64,000 nt of DNA from Apostichopus japonicus (GCF_037975245.1 NC_092573.1:10664501-10728500); one strand, 5' to 3'; shown: positions 48,536 through 62,268, numbered from the stretch's first letter. Numbers and translations: made by a program. Notes: generated by a model not told the origin, from the sequence alone.

Positions 48536-49089
48536 CTGGGTTTTATTAATGAGCTCTTACTTTTCTGTCCTACCTTGCTTATGCCGCTAGACTTTCTCTG
48601 GACTTGTAACAAACATAAGAAACAACTATGTTTAATTTTTAACCAGCATAGATTTCACCAAGTTTTGAGAGAAATAAGTCAATACTTTGGTTATTGTATT
48701 ACTCATAAAGAAAGAAAGACTTGAAATTTGAAAAGAAATTTAGTTTCCATGGCTACAATATCAGTTTCTTTTCACCAGTTTTTAGCGCAGCTGAAAGCCT
48801 TCAGTGCATATACTGTTGGTTCTTTGTTTTTGCAATGCGGTATAGTTTATCCCTAGTAACAGAGATCTACTGCATAAAATATGCATTTCATTAACAAAAG
48901 TCTGTTCAAAGTATCTCTTTCAAGACCCGGCTTTAGGAATCACAAATGACTTCGAGAGTCGAGTCTTTGGTTAGAATCATATTTGATATCAAAAGTAAGG
49001 CAAAATATGTCACCAAAACAGAACTAGTATTGCTCGATACAGGTGACAACGCCTACAGAGGAGTTACGACCTTCCTTATATATTTGATC

Positions 49090-49252
<163 letters not shown>

Positions 49253-49516
49253 GAGCAAGACTGAAATTAATAAATGATGCTTTAAGGATTAAAGACCCTG
49301 TACCTCAAAACATTATCCATTACTTCACCCAACTATATTATATAGCAGTAGGAGTGATGAAAGTATAGGCAGGTTTACTACAGTAATGAATAGAATGTAT
49401 GTTTTTAGAATAGTTTATATATTGCTAATATTATATATAGCTGCCTTGAATTATCTATTTCAATGTTAGCAGCTTCAATCACAATATTATGATACTCGGG
49501 TATTTCTTTTCCACAG

Positions 49517-49610
49517 GAATTATAGTCCTGTTGCAAAGAATGAGCAAGTCAACAGTTTCGTTGATCAACAAGTCCTCACAGGATCGTACATAAACACTGT
49601 CGGCCAGTAA
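49517..49610 (+). CDS. Candidate terminal exon of an unidentified gene
   Basis: The acceptor TATTTCTTTTCCACAG is strong. The frame, phase 2, reads NYSPVAKNEQVNSFVDQQVL then TGSYINTVGQ and stops. It would be a C-terminal tail of 30 residues. No upstream exon was found and thirty open codons can occur by chance, so this is tentative. The exon at 53618 starts in the same phase. Confidence 0.28.
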
Positions 49611-50744
49611 TCTCTCAAGCAGATGAGCTACTGCTGTATATATGCTTTGACCTGCTACTAATTAATATTCAAAAAACGCTCACTCACACACAGACAGACA
49701 AATAGACCGACAGATTGATATGAACAGAAACTTGAGAGGACTATCTGGTGGAATTGATCCAAATTTAAATTATAATTCCTTTTGACATCTCTTCCTTAAT
49801 TCATCTGGAACTTCGGTTTCCTTGAGTCTTGCCTCCGGGAGAATGGAAAGTCTCAAATCGAAAAGAGATAAATTTCCTTTCAAGTAGCGTAATATGACAT
49901 CATATGGCCACCAGTGATTGTTTTGACGTCAATGAGAAGTGCTCTTGGAAGGAAATTTCTCCAATTCCTGTTTAAAGAAATTTGGTGCCGCTAACCGAAA
50001 AAACATACATGAAACGTCTTATCTGCCTTTCATATCTCAAGTATACTTGGTGCCTTAGAGAATGTATCACATTTCATAATTTTCCCTCGGGATGGGCAGG
50101 GGTGGGCTGTATGCATGATACTTTTTATGTGAAATTTAAATTTATGAAATTTGAACCGTAGATTGGCGATTGGCAGTAAGTACTCTTGTCATGCTAAATT
50201 TGAAGCCTGCAGAAGTGCCAATTGCTAGTCTTGTCTTACTCTGACATTTTAAAGACACTTTAAGTAAAGTTGTGAGAGTTTCATTCTTGTAGATTTTGTT
50301 TTTTTGACTCACTTTATCTCTCTCTCGGATCGACTGTAATTTTATTCATGACAGCAACTCTGTTTTGTAATGATGAATGTATATAATATAAAATACAGTC
50401 TCTAACAAAAAAATCTTAAGGGTATTCTGGAGAAAGTCACCAACCTATATGACTTGAATTTGACAGGTGTGCTTAAAACCTTGAGTGTTTGTTTTTTTGA
50501 AGTCAGAGGCCAAATTTAGAAATATCCTCTCCAGTCACGTAAAACTTATTGAGAATAAAATCCCTTGCCTTCTAAGCCTCTTTGTAATATCTTAAACTTT
50601 GATTTTTTTTTGATTTTTTTTTTTTTTAGGATTATAGAAAGTTGCTCAAAGGACTTGGAGGTACAGAGTTGTAATATATTGTGTAAATTTGAAGAAGAGA
50701 ATGGTGAATTTGAAATTGTGTGTATGAAGTTAGATACCATATGT

Positions 50745-51045
50745 AATAACAATAATAATAATTAGGCAGTTATTTTACGATGCACAAGCGACCATGCATT
50801 GTGGGAGAAGCCCACAAGGGCTTACAACTTTCACGTTGGGTGGCTTCCAATTCAAAATTTTAACTCAAATTTGGAATCTTTTCAATTTAGAGAGGCATTT
50901 CAGCTGGGAAAACCGTAGATTGCTCTAGGATGAAAAACCCACCTTACTTATGACCTGGCCGGGTATCGATCCCGGAACCTCCCGATTGCTAATCCCTATC
51001 GCTTGAAATGTCACCGCCTTTAACCACTCAGCCACAGCGCATCGA
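50745..51045 (-). mobile_element. Second tRNA-derived SINE family
   Basis: On the minus strand the head reads GCTGTGGCTGAGTGGTTAAA (box A) and GGTTCCGGGATCGATACCC (box B), unlike the other SINE family here. The body includes a CCACCCAACGTGAAAG stretch, and the 3' end is an (ATT)n tail. A degraded body fragment may lie at about 31,080-31,235. Confidence 0.8.
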
Positions 51046-51410
51046 GATGTTTTTAATGTTTTTTGCACTTGATAAGAACTGTATATTATTATGATCATTA
51101 TTATTATTATGATTATTATTATGATGTCAAAAGTTGGATCATGTTGAGTGGGCAGTCTGCAGCATTTTGCAGCCATTACATATATAATCCTTTAATTGTG
51201 CTGTGTAGTTTTAAACAATAGACACTCCAAGACAGATGAGATAATCCCTATATTGTTTGATATTGGTTCATCCTAGCTGGATTTTGCAGCGGCTGCGACT
51301 CTCCTTAATGTTAAGACGGTTTGCTATATAGTGTTGCAATATATTGTTTAATCACTGAACTGTCATTGATATTGTGGGTTATATTGGGTAATACAAGATT
51401 TACTTCGTTC

Positions 51411-51576
51411 CCCACTTACCTGTCTCCCCACAACCTACACAGTGAGACACTTTGTGGGTAGAAAAATGAAGGAAGGCCATTAGGGCCAGTGAGGGTGTAC
51501 AGTGTTAAAAGTTTACCAGGGCATTCTAGACACGGTAGAATGTGGTGCATAGGTTGTGGGGAGACAGGTAAGTGGG
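51411..51576. mobile_element. 166-bp MITE with perfect 27-bp terminal inverted repeats
   Basis: The left end starts CCCACTTACCTGTCTCCCCA (51411-51437) and the right end is its exact complement (51550-51576). There is no coding potential. A related single end, CTTACATGTCTCCCCACAAC, lies at about 46,212. The superfamily is not determined and no clear target duplication is visible. Confidence 0.8.
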
Positions 51577-51876
51577 TCACTCGTAAATATATAAACCAGT
51601 AAGTTTTATCATTTTTAATGTACTTGTGACATTAAAACTTGTGTCGTTTGAATGATTGGTGAGATATGAGATACGCCCTGATTCAATGACTAATTATTTA
51701 TAACTGGATGACTTATCTGTGATGATCACAAGAAAATAGATATTTAGCAGTTCAAAGTAGTTTTTAATTGTGTGTGTCTCAGTGTTCCGTTAATCTTTAA
51801 CTAGGTATATATTAAAAAATGATGATGCTGAAAAGAATATAGTTTTGAAAATAATGACTTTGCTTGAAGATGATGT

Positions 51877-52390
51877 TTCTGTAAACCTCTCTCGGAAGTC
51901 TATATTCACTGTAAACCTCTCTCAGAAGAATATACACACTGTAGACCTCTCTCAGAAGTATATATATGTGTAAAAGTAAGTTGGCCTGACTTTTCGATCC
52001 TAGCAGGATCTTCTTCAAAGGCTAAATGACAAGTAACAGTAACAAAATAAAATAAAACTATGAGCAAACTGCTTATCCACTAGAGAGCCTGTGTAATAGA
52101 ATGTGTAAAAGTAAGTTGGCCTGACGTTTCGATCCTAGCAGGATCTTCTTCAGAGGCTGAATGACAAGTAACAGTAACAGAAGGGACAAAAACACGCACA
52201 GAATACAGACTTAATGGGCTCAACATTCAGGCCAACTTACTTATACACATTCTATTACACAGGCTCTCTAGTGGATAAGCAGTTTGCTAACAGTTTTATT
52301 TTATTTAGAAGTTTATATACACTGTAAACCTCTCTCGGAAGTGTATATTCACTGTAAACCTTTCTCAGAAGTATATATACACTGGGATTA
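51877..52390. repeat. 30-bp tandem array (CTGTAAACCTCTCTC.GAAG)
   Basis: Three units lie left (51,877-51,962) and about two right (52,307-52,390) of the insertion described at 51,965-52,306. Each carries CTCTC.GAAG followed by a TATAT stretch. Confidence 0.7.
51965..52306. mobile_element. Penelope-like block: tandem plus inverted repeats
   Basis: A segment starting GTGTAAAAGTAAGTTGGCCT occurs twice in tandem (about 51,969-52,045 and 52,102-52,180). A region at 52,044-52,125 recurs inverted at 52,227-52,306. The whole block interrupts a short tandem array with CTGTAAACCTCTCTC units. Tandem and inverted partial terminal repeats are characteristic of Penelope-like retroelements; that assignment is inference. 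Confidence 0.55.
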
Positions 52391-53617
52391 CATAATTCAC
52401 ATAAGTGAGCTGCAACTAACTCTTTGAATTTTATATTTTGTAGTTAACTACTGTATGCAGTTTCATATTGATGATCAAAGCTGCAAGCTAAGACAAATCT
52501 GAAAAGCATTTGATTGCGTCTTGAAAAACAGACGTTATTCTCAGAGGTATTGCGGTATTGTTCCTTTCATCTAAATATGAAAACTTCAAAAGATCTACAG
52601 TACATAGAGATTATATTGTTGGTATGATATCCCTTAGAAATGTATTGGTAAAAATGATCACAATATGACGTGAAAGATTATTATTAACATCAAATACTTT
52701 TCTATAGATAGAAATTGTATCTGTTATCGTGGGAAGCTCTGTTAAGGTGAATACATATCACAGTTAATTCACCGCATGGATAAACAACGAACCGTGCCAT
52801 GCTTACTAATTAGTTCATGGCTTATAGCACAATTTGATTATAAGTCCAGGAGTTTCTTTCTAGTCTGAACTACGGTTTTTAAGGAGACTGTTTGCTAGGA
52901 ATATTCAACATATGCAAATGGTAACACCCACTTATTCCCTATTCCTTCACATATAATATTCATACTATAGGGAAATGTTTTGTTTTATGAAGGATATGGA
53001 CCTGTATGCAAAGGAAATGCATTCATTATAATTTATTCATGGAATGTGCTTTGTTTCACATAAATCCCTAAAATTAAACCTAACTGAAGGCCTGTGATAG
53101 TAATGGGATAATATACATATGCACCTTCCTATCACAATAAGGCATAAATTTAAGGTTTATTATATCCGAAGAACTTAAGAATGGATTGCCATTCATGACC
53201 GAAAGAGTGCATCATTTCCTCCGTAGTTAGATCCATCACAATGAGAACTTTTCCGATAGGCAGACTATTCTGTGTATAATGGAATTTAATATACCTGTAC
53301 CATTATAGTTTCCACAGAGAGAATTTTTTTTTTTCTTAGAATTTAACTTCTAATTATACTTTACATTAAGTCTGGTCTTTCTGTTCTAATAAATATTAAT
53401 AAATATTAATATTATCATAGTAGCTAATGTTTACAAAATTAATAACCCGTCAGAAAAGGAAATTATACAATCCGTAAATAATTGTCATTTTGTCTCACGC
53501 TCAAATCTAGCTATTTCTACACCATGCAGCTACAGTACAGATTATATTATCTGCTGTTATGGCAAGGTACAATGGAAATTCATTACTATATGAAAATTAG
53601 ATTAAATTTCCAAACAG

Positions 53618-53706
53618 CCCATCGGCAGACTTTGAGGTAGTTCACATTACCAAGAAATCTAATCAGCAAACTGAAACCTTTAAGCAACCATACAATCAGT
53701 CATGTG
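53618..53706 (+). CDS. Candidate internal exon of an unidentified gene
   Basis: The acceptor AAATTTCCAAACAG and a perfect donor GTAAGT bracket 89 nt. One frame is open: PSADFEVVHITKKSNQQTET then FKQPYNQSC, phase 2 in and phase 1 out. A possible partner is the terminal exon at 57053, which fits that phase. I do not recognise the peptide. Confidence 0.28.
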
Positions 53707-53901
53707 GTAAGTTCATGACTTCATGTTTTTCATCCCGTAACGTTCGAATGAAAATGTGTCTCCACTATGTTACTGAGGTTTCATAAGAATCTACTGGGCT
53801 TAATTTGGTATCTATGTTAGATTAGAATTTTTTTTTTTTGGGGGGGGGGGGGGGTGAGAAGGACAACCTAAGATACTGTATATATATTATATATATTGTC
53901 A

Positions 53902-55752
53902 GACAGAAAAGAAGAAACCAATTACTTTAATATTTAAAAATAAATACTTTTAACCACAATTATAAGGAGGGAAGTTTGCTACTCAATTTCATGATATTGT
54001 GTTTTCTTTTTCAAACTTGTATGCCTGCTGCAAAAATAACAAAATTATGGTGCACATTTAGAAGCTATTTTGAGAAGCAGTATGCTGCAAGAATTTAAAT
54101 CCATAAATCATGCGTGATGAGGATGTGTACTTGTGAATCTGTGCGCCCCTCAAGAGGCAACGTTCCCTCGCCGTTTTCAAAAAGATTGTCTCAAAATTTC
54201 TTGCGCATGGACAGTTCTTTTGCTCAGCAAAAATTAATGTACCAATTTAAACAGATTCAGTATGCCACTATCAAGTGGTGTAAGGGTATCTCTGAAAGGA
54301 AAATTTCCGTAGTTCAGACAATTCGTTCCTCATTGCTAGTTGAAAACCCCTTCTTTTTTTTTCTAACTCTTCCTAATTTTCTAGGTAAAGCGTTCATTGC
54401 TCTATAAGGAAGAGATTGCTGTAGATGTTTGAAGTCTATGACAGCTAAATGGATCTCATGTGGATGGATAAATTTGTACATTAAAACTGAAATATTTTCA
54501 ACTCATTTGCCAAGATGATGTTTAATACTTGTAAATGTTTAAACTAATAATACTAATAATTTCCTTCTAATATTTAATAGTTTAATACTAATAAATGTTT
54601 AAACTAAAATGCAAGTTTGTTTTTAAATTAGCAAGCAAAAAGTTTTTTTTTTTTTTTTTTTAAGATACAAAATTAAATATGTACACAGGTAGACAGGAAT
54701 TATCAGTTTTGTGTACATTGCATAACCTACATACTCATAACATATGTACATATGGTTCCCACGTACGCAGTCTCAGTAAATGGGAAAATGGAAGGAAAAT
54801 AAAGACTGATCTTTATCTGGCTCTTTTGAAATAGTGATAAAAAACCTCATTTAATTTATAGAAACAATTTTTTTTACTGATATTTTTCTGTAACTTAACT
54901 GATAAAATGTCTCTTTTAGTATATTCTCCCAAATTTTCCATCAACGCCTTCAAAATTAGCAACCTAGGCAAATTTAAAGCTCATACCACTTTGGGGTTTC
55001 ATGGCCCTTTGAACCCCCCCCCCCCACCTAAATTAACAATAGTTGCTGTAGTTAGAGGTATAAGCAGTCATCATTTCCTACGAGGTGCATTTGTCGGGCC
55101 TGCAACATAGTGAGCCCAACCTTGTAGGTACTCAATAGTGTGTATTAGTCTTCACAGTGAACCGTTACACATGGTTTGGTCTTGCCAACGTCTGGAATAT
55201 TATTTGTTTCAAATTAGCGTGGGTAGTTGTCTATACAACACTTGAGTTTGCAGGGACTTGTATATTATTGTCTTATATTTCTTCAGCTTGATATATTTTT
55301 AAGCAAATTAATGCTATTCAAATGTTTGAGCTGTATCGCATTTTGATGAAATACCAAGGGAATGCAAAATCTAATTATGAGCATGGATATCTGTTTAAAT
55401 TGGTACATTCTTGCTGAGCAACAAAATCGTCCTTGCACCAAGAAATTTTGAGACGATCCTTTCGAGAAACGGCGACAGAACAGTTGCCTCTTGAGGGGCG
55501 CACGGATTCACAAGTACACATCCTTATCACGCATGATTTATTGATTTAAAATCTCACTGCTTACTGCTTCTCAAAATAGCTTCTAAATGTGCAGCATAAT
55601 TTTTTTTTTAGTATTTTTGCAGCAGGCATACAAGTTTGAAAAAGAAAACACATAATTGGATTGAGTAGAAAACTTTACCTCCTTATAATTGTGATTAAAA
55701 GTGATTATTTTTAAAATATATATTAAATTAATTGGTTTCTTTTTTTTCTGTC
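53902..55752. mobile_element. 1.85-kb foldback with ~360-bp inverted arms
   Basis: The left arm (53902-54256) and right arm (55389-55752) are inverted copies with small indels. Shared blocks include GACAGAAAA, AACTTGTATGCCTGCTGCAA, GTGCGCCCCTCAAGAGGCAA and GTACCAATTTAAACAGAT. The 1.1-kb spacer is AT-rich and has no recognisable gene. It could be a long-TIR DNA element or an inverted pair of repeats. Confidence 0.8.
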
Positions 55753-56139
55753 TTGATGGCCTATATGGTAACTCCAAGGATTTTGTAGTTATACATTTTG
55801 GCAATTCCACATGCCTCTGTACTGTGTCTGCATATTAATCAGTAGAATATTCAGCAAAACATTTTTTTCTAAAACTCAAGATGGACCATCTTAATTGGTG
55901 GATGATGAAATTAAGTCCTACAAAATGTGCTTGTAGACTGCTGGTTTAAAACTTGAACACTGCCATCATGCAGACCAGGTTGTATTTCTATATAACATTT
56001 CTTTTTATGAGTATGATCCAAATGTAAACATATTTGTTGTTCATCAAATAAAGTGGCTGAACCACTCAGTCTAATATATAATATCAATTCTGTTCAATAC
56101 TATTTACCAGACCTAATTGTCTATTACAGTGGGAATACG

Positions 56140-56760
<621 letters not shown>

Positions 56761-57052
56761 GGAATATGTATTTGTGACTAACTTTCAGGAAAATATCTAG
56801 TTTGCATAATTCCTTTGGGGGATTTTAGGGATTCTTAATAACGGTTTATAAATGCAACCAAGCTTAATTTTTAATCATAAAAGATCAATGACATTTACAA
56901 AGTTTTGACTTACTTTTCGGATAGAAAAAGCAGTTGAAAATAGTTTTCAATGTGGATATATGTAAAATCTATATATTTTTGTCCATCTTCTTGTGAATTA
57001 ATAATACGATTACATGATATGTACTGTAATTTTCCCTGTATCCTGATTACAG

Positions 57053-57108
57053 AGTCTTCCGAGAAATGTCATAATAAGCGATCGTTTCGTTTAAATGTAT
57101 TTAACTGA
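57053..57108 (+). CDS. Candidate terminal exon (phase-compatible with 53618-53706)
   Basis: TTTTCCCTGTATCCTGATTACAG is a good acceptor. Spliced to the exon ending at 53706 it gives E, then SSEKCHNKRSFRLNVFN and TGA. It is very short, so evidence is thin. Confidence 0.15.
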
Positions 57109-57599
57109 TCATATGCAACTTTAGTGGTAAATATCCCGAGGGTATGCAAAACCTGATATGATTCAAGTACTGGGGTTCTGTATATCCCTAAGCAGTAATT
57201 TGCTGCATTTCCTTTAAGTCGAAAACTAGGGCAATTATTTTAACAGGTTTGTGGTCTCCTAGTCTGACGACGTCATCCCATCTCCTGAAAAACTGCGAAA
57301 AGAATAAACTTGTAGCTTCATTTTCATAATCTGTACCAGCTCTTGTCATATTTTGAGATTTCTTGTTTATGTCACATGATCAAACCTATCAAGAATTAAT
57401 GGAAATTAATAAAAAAATATTTTGGATCAAAAAAAAAAAAAAAAATGCTATGACCATGTGCAGCAAATCAAGTCAGTTTAATAGTTTAGTTTAGGTTAGA
57501 GACCCAAGTGTCAGGAAGCCTTACAGTAGCTTATTTTGAGACCCTATCCGTGTTAGATCAATGATGTTGGTGTTCATTCCAAATAAACACAACCATATG

Positions 57600-58075
57600 C
57601 ATATGATGAATTATCACTGAAAACATACAGCCATATGTATTATCACTGAATACATACAGCCATATGTGTTATCACCGAAACCCTTTTTTTTTTTTTTTTT
57701 TTTTTGAGCTAGGGGTTGAATAAACTTTCCTGCAAAATGTGAGCTTGCATGACAAGTTTTTTTCATTAAAATTTCTCAAACCTAATCAGTGCTAAAACCA
57801 GAACTTCTTGTCTTATGTAGTTTATTTGTATATAACACAGAGAATCAACTGACTGATTGTAGACATCACATAATTATCACATACAGCATCATATGTCAGG
57901 CAGCTGTTCTCCACCCGCCACTCTGGCTATACATTCCATAACTTGATACATGTTCAAGCTGCATTTTGTGTATCAATCAGTAATGTATGTATGAAGCCTC
58001 TCGGTCTATACATTCTGTAACTTGATATGTGTTCAATCTGCATTTTGTGTATCAATCCTAAATGTATGTATGAAG
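57600..58075. repeat. Short tandem duplications and a poly(T) run
   Basis: Three ~32-bp copies with CATACAGCCATATGT (57,585-57,680), a T run at about 57,684-57,704, and two ~77-bp copies with CTGCATTTTGTGTATCAATC (57,930-58,075). Confidence 0.75.
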
Positions 58076-58184
58076 ATTGAAGTAAAGTTACAATCCAATG
58101 TAAAAATAGCTTGAAAGTCAAAGGAAATACACTATAGTGTAATCATGTTCACGATGGAATGAGAGACATCATCACATGGTCATG

Positions 58185-58420
58185 GTGATGATATTTATCA
58201 CATGTGTGGTGATGTCATGTAACAGGTGTGGTGATGATGTAAATCACATGTGTGGTGATGTTATGTAACAGGTGTGGTGATGATGTAAATCACATGTGTG
58301 GTGATGTTATGTAACAGGTGTGGTGATGATGTAAATCACATGTGTGGTGATGTTATGTAACAGGTGTGGCGATCGATGATATACATCACATGTGTCACGG
58401 TGATGTTATATAGCAGGTGT
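58185..58420 (+). repeat. 46-bp tandem array, about 4-5 copies
   Basis: The unit combines GGTGTGGTGATGATGTAAAT and CACATGTGTGGTGATGTTAT, ending GTAACA. It grades into the longer satellite to its right. Confidence 0.85.
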
Positions 58421-58699
58421 GATGATACATCACAAGTAGTGATAATATATCATGTTATTAATGATGATACATTATGTTAGTATGATGATACATCAGAACA
58501 GTAGTGTTGTGTATTTCACAGGTGTTGTGATAATATATAAAGGAGTAATGATGATACATTAGGATTGGTGATGATACATCACAAGTAGTGATATTATACT
58601 GTATCATGTTAGTAATGATATACATTGATGTTGATACATATAACAAGTGTGGTGATAATATTCCACGAGAGTGATGATGATACAGTAGGAGTGGTGATG

Positions 58700-59995
58700 A
58701 TGCATCATAGGTATGGTGATGAAACATATAGTGATAATATTTCATGTTATTAATGAAGAGTGGTGTTGATACATCATAGGTGTGGTGATGATACATCATA
58801 AGTAGTGAAAAGGTATCTTGTTATTAATGAAGAGTGGTGTTGATACATCACAGGTATTGATGATACATCATAAATAGTGATAAGATATCTTGTTAATGAA
58901 GAGTGATGTTGATACATCATAAGTAGTGATAAGATATCTTATTAATGAAGAGTGGTGTTGATACATCATAGGTGTGTTGATGAAACATAAGTAGTGATAA
59001 TATTTCCTGTAATTAATGAAGAGTGGTGTTGATACATGATATGAATTGATGATACATCAGTACATCACAAGTAGTGATAAGATATCATGTTATTAATGAA
59101 GAGTGGTGTTGATACATCACATGTATTGATGATACATCATAAATAGTGATAAAATATCTTGTTAATGAAGAGTGATGTTGATACATCATAGGTATTGATA
59201 TATCATAAGTAGTGATAAGATATCTTGTTAATGAAGAGTGGTGTTGATACATCACATGTATTGATGATACATCATAAATAGTGATAAGATATCTTGTTAA
59301 TGAAGAGTGATGTTGATACATCATAGGTATTGATACATCATAAGTAGTGATAAGATATCTTGTTAATGAAGAGTGGTGTTGATACATCATAGGTGTGTTG
59401 ATGAAACATAAGTAGTGATAATATTTCCTGTAATTAATGAAGAGTGGTGTTGATACATGTATGATATGAATTGATGATACATCAGTACATCACAAGTAGT
59501 GATAAGATATCATGTTATTAATGAAGAGTGGTGTTGATACATCACAGGTATTGACGATACATCACAAGTAGTGATAAGATATCATGTTATTAATGAAGAG
59601 TGGTGTTGATACATCACATGTATTGATGATACATCATAAGTAGTGATAAGATATTTTGTTAATGAAGAGTGGTGTTGATACATCACAGGTAGTGATGATA
59701 CATCATAAGTAGTGATAAGATATCTTGTTTATGAAGAGTGGTGTTGATACATCATAGGTATTGATGATACATCATAAGTAGTGATAAGATATCATGTTAT
59801 TAATGAAGAGTGGTGTTGATACAGCACATGTATTGATGATACATCACATGTAGTGATAATATTTCATGTTATTAATGAAGAGTGGTGTACATCATAGGTA
59901 TTGATGATACATCATAAGTACTGATAAGATATGTTATTAATGAAGAGTGGTGTTGATACATCACAGGTATTGATGATACATCAAAAACTGTGATA
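58700..59995 (-). repeat. 66-75 bp satellite array, about 18 copies
   Basis: The unit contains AATGAAGAGTGGTGTTGATA, CATCACAGGTATTGATGATA and CATCATAAGTAGTGATAAGA. Unit length is often a multiple of three, so the minus strand stays open as repeats of MMYQHHSSLTRYLIT. I regard that frame as a by-product. Confidence 0.9.
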
Positions 59996-59999
59996 TCAT

Positions 60000-62268
60000 A
60001 TGATTGCTTTGGACAATAGGGGACTTTATGCCACAATACCTCTTTAGTTACCTATAGTACTGCACCCACTAAGATGGTACCCCATCCTGTACCCTCTCTC
60101 CCTCTCCTTGCATATAATATTCTATTTTTCTGGGCATATGCATACAGTCAACTGTGAACAAGTTCTTTCAAAATTGGCTTATTCAGGTGTTATTGTTGTC
60201 GTGCAATTTTAATGCAACTGGTTGCATCGCAATATTAAAATGTAAATGAGTCAGCATTCCCACTTCATTCATTTCATATTTAATTTAGTAGCATAGATGC
60301 TCATGTGATTTGTTTTTATCAGCTAATATATGTGATAACTGACACGCTTGATAGCTGATTGCGGCACTAGTTATTAAATATACTGTAAAAATAACAACTT
60401 CCACCTAGTTGCTTGATGCAAGTATAATAGGCGAGGTAGATCTCCAAACAAACAATTATAGGCCTATAGGCTATGAGTTTAATAATGTTTGTTTTCAAAG
60501 TAAAATGAGGACATTTCTCAAGGTTACAACCATCTGTTTTGAGAGGAATGACTGAAACTCTCACCACAAATTTTGAGCTCTGGCGTACATTAGTGTGACG
60601 AGGGATGTTTAATAATTGATCGCAAATGCAACCAGCAACTCTAAATATGAAATTCGGCAACAAACTAAATTCCACAAACGACTTGAAATTCTAAGCTTTA
60701 CTCACAACTAATGGACTGATATTACTTGATATTAAACCCTAATGGAAGTAAACCATGCATGCAGCCACAAAATGATGAAAATTTTTATAGTCCATAAAAT
60801 GTAGTCAGCATTTTTTGGCTTGGAAGTAGCACTTATACTAAAAAAAAAAAAATTGTTTGAAACTTTCATAAAATGTTGCATCCATGCCTACCTGACATTT
60901 TAAATATATATAATTCATGATGGATCATAATTCATAAAAGCATCATAAATCATAAACTTTAAGCAAAACTGGAAGAATGGCTGAAAAATTAATTATAAGG
61001 AAACTGAGCATTCACTAGTGAGTTGAATGATTTTGAAATTAGTACTTTTACATGTCAATACGTTATATAAGACATATCAGACACATGTCAACCTGTCCGG
61101 ATTTTCCGTACTATACTTAACAATAGGCAAACTAAGAAAGGCGGACATGGCATCAAATACATGGATTAGATTAATTTAGGACAAATACGTTTAAATTTAA
61201 AATGATATAAAAATATCATATTAATATATAATATATAATATCATATATAATGTGTAATATATATATTACAATGATATTAATCAGTGCAAGAAAGCATAAA
61301 CCAGTGTTGATAAATGCATTCTACTTCTATTATTTGGATATATATGCATGTTTGGTTTAATTGTCACTATATAAATAGCTTAATTTGCACAGGGTTACCT
61401 ATTATAATACAATTTACAGACAGCAATATCATAGGCTACGATCACTACAGTTTTTGTCACAGTAGGCCTATATACCCTCCTTGATTTGACGTTTGGTAAG
61501 GCTGCTAGTTCCGGCTCAAATCCAGTGGTGTCACTAGATATTTTAAGAGGGGGGGGGCGGTGGATAGGGGGTAGGGAATACATGAATGAGTGCCAAATTT
61601 GGGGAGTCAACATTACTTTCGCAATATGCAATTTGAAGATTGCTAAGACAAGCCTGCATGAAGTCCAAGGCCCGTTATTATTAGTCCCCAGATGGGGTAT
61701 CAAGGGTTCAAATTTAGCCCTCTGACACACAAGCTATCTGCACTTCGAGAAAGAATACTAGCTTCAAATCAGCATGAAGATGGATACATGTGCATATAAT
61801 TACATAATGCATGTAAGATGTACATATTAAAGGAAACTTTAAGGAGGCAAATTTATCATGGTTTGTAAAATAGGATCATAATTGATTAGGGGTTTGCTGG
61901 TGGGGGAGTGGGAAAACTCCATTGTTTACTTTGCAAATGAGCCCCATCCTAGCTAACTCTAAGGATAATAACTTGTGAAGATATACGAGCAGGTTGTTAT
62001 ATAAAGAAATGATTAAATTGAAAAAACAAAATTCACAAAAATTAATGCTTTTGTCATGTAATACAAAATGCACAGAGGAATTCACCCCTTAATTTTCCTA
62101 TCTTTTCAACTAAACTTAAAATTATAATTTGCTAAATTTTCTCCGACATATTATAAAAGCCAGCTTGCGAACACTCTCCCTTAATAAAATACTTAGTAGC
62201 AGTACAAACTCAACCCTGTTGTAAAAAGTGATGTATTCACAATATATATAGGAGAGAAACAGACTTAC
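60000..62268. other. Intergenic right of the satellite
   Basis: AT-rich. A G-run with the flank CCAGTGGTGTCACTAGATAT at about 61,530-61,575 looks like the end of a decayed DNA transposon, but I could not find its partner. Frames at 61.4-61.7 kb in both strands overlap this and are not supported as genes. Confidence 0.4.

Noticed and set aside
58458-59390. Minus-strand frames of about 100 codons rich in Y, H and S
   Set aside because: They fall entirely within the satellite array and repeat with it.
61395-61730. 111-codon minus-strand frame
   Set aside because: It crosses a G-run and resembles the decayed end of a transposon rather than a gene; the opposite strand is also open.
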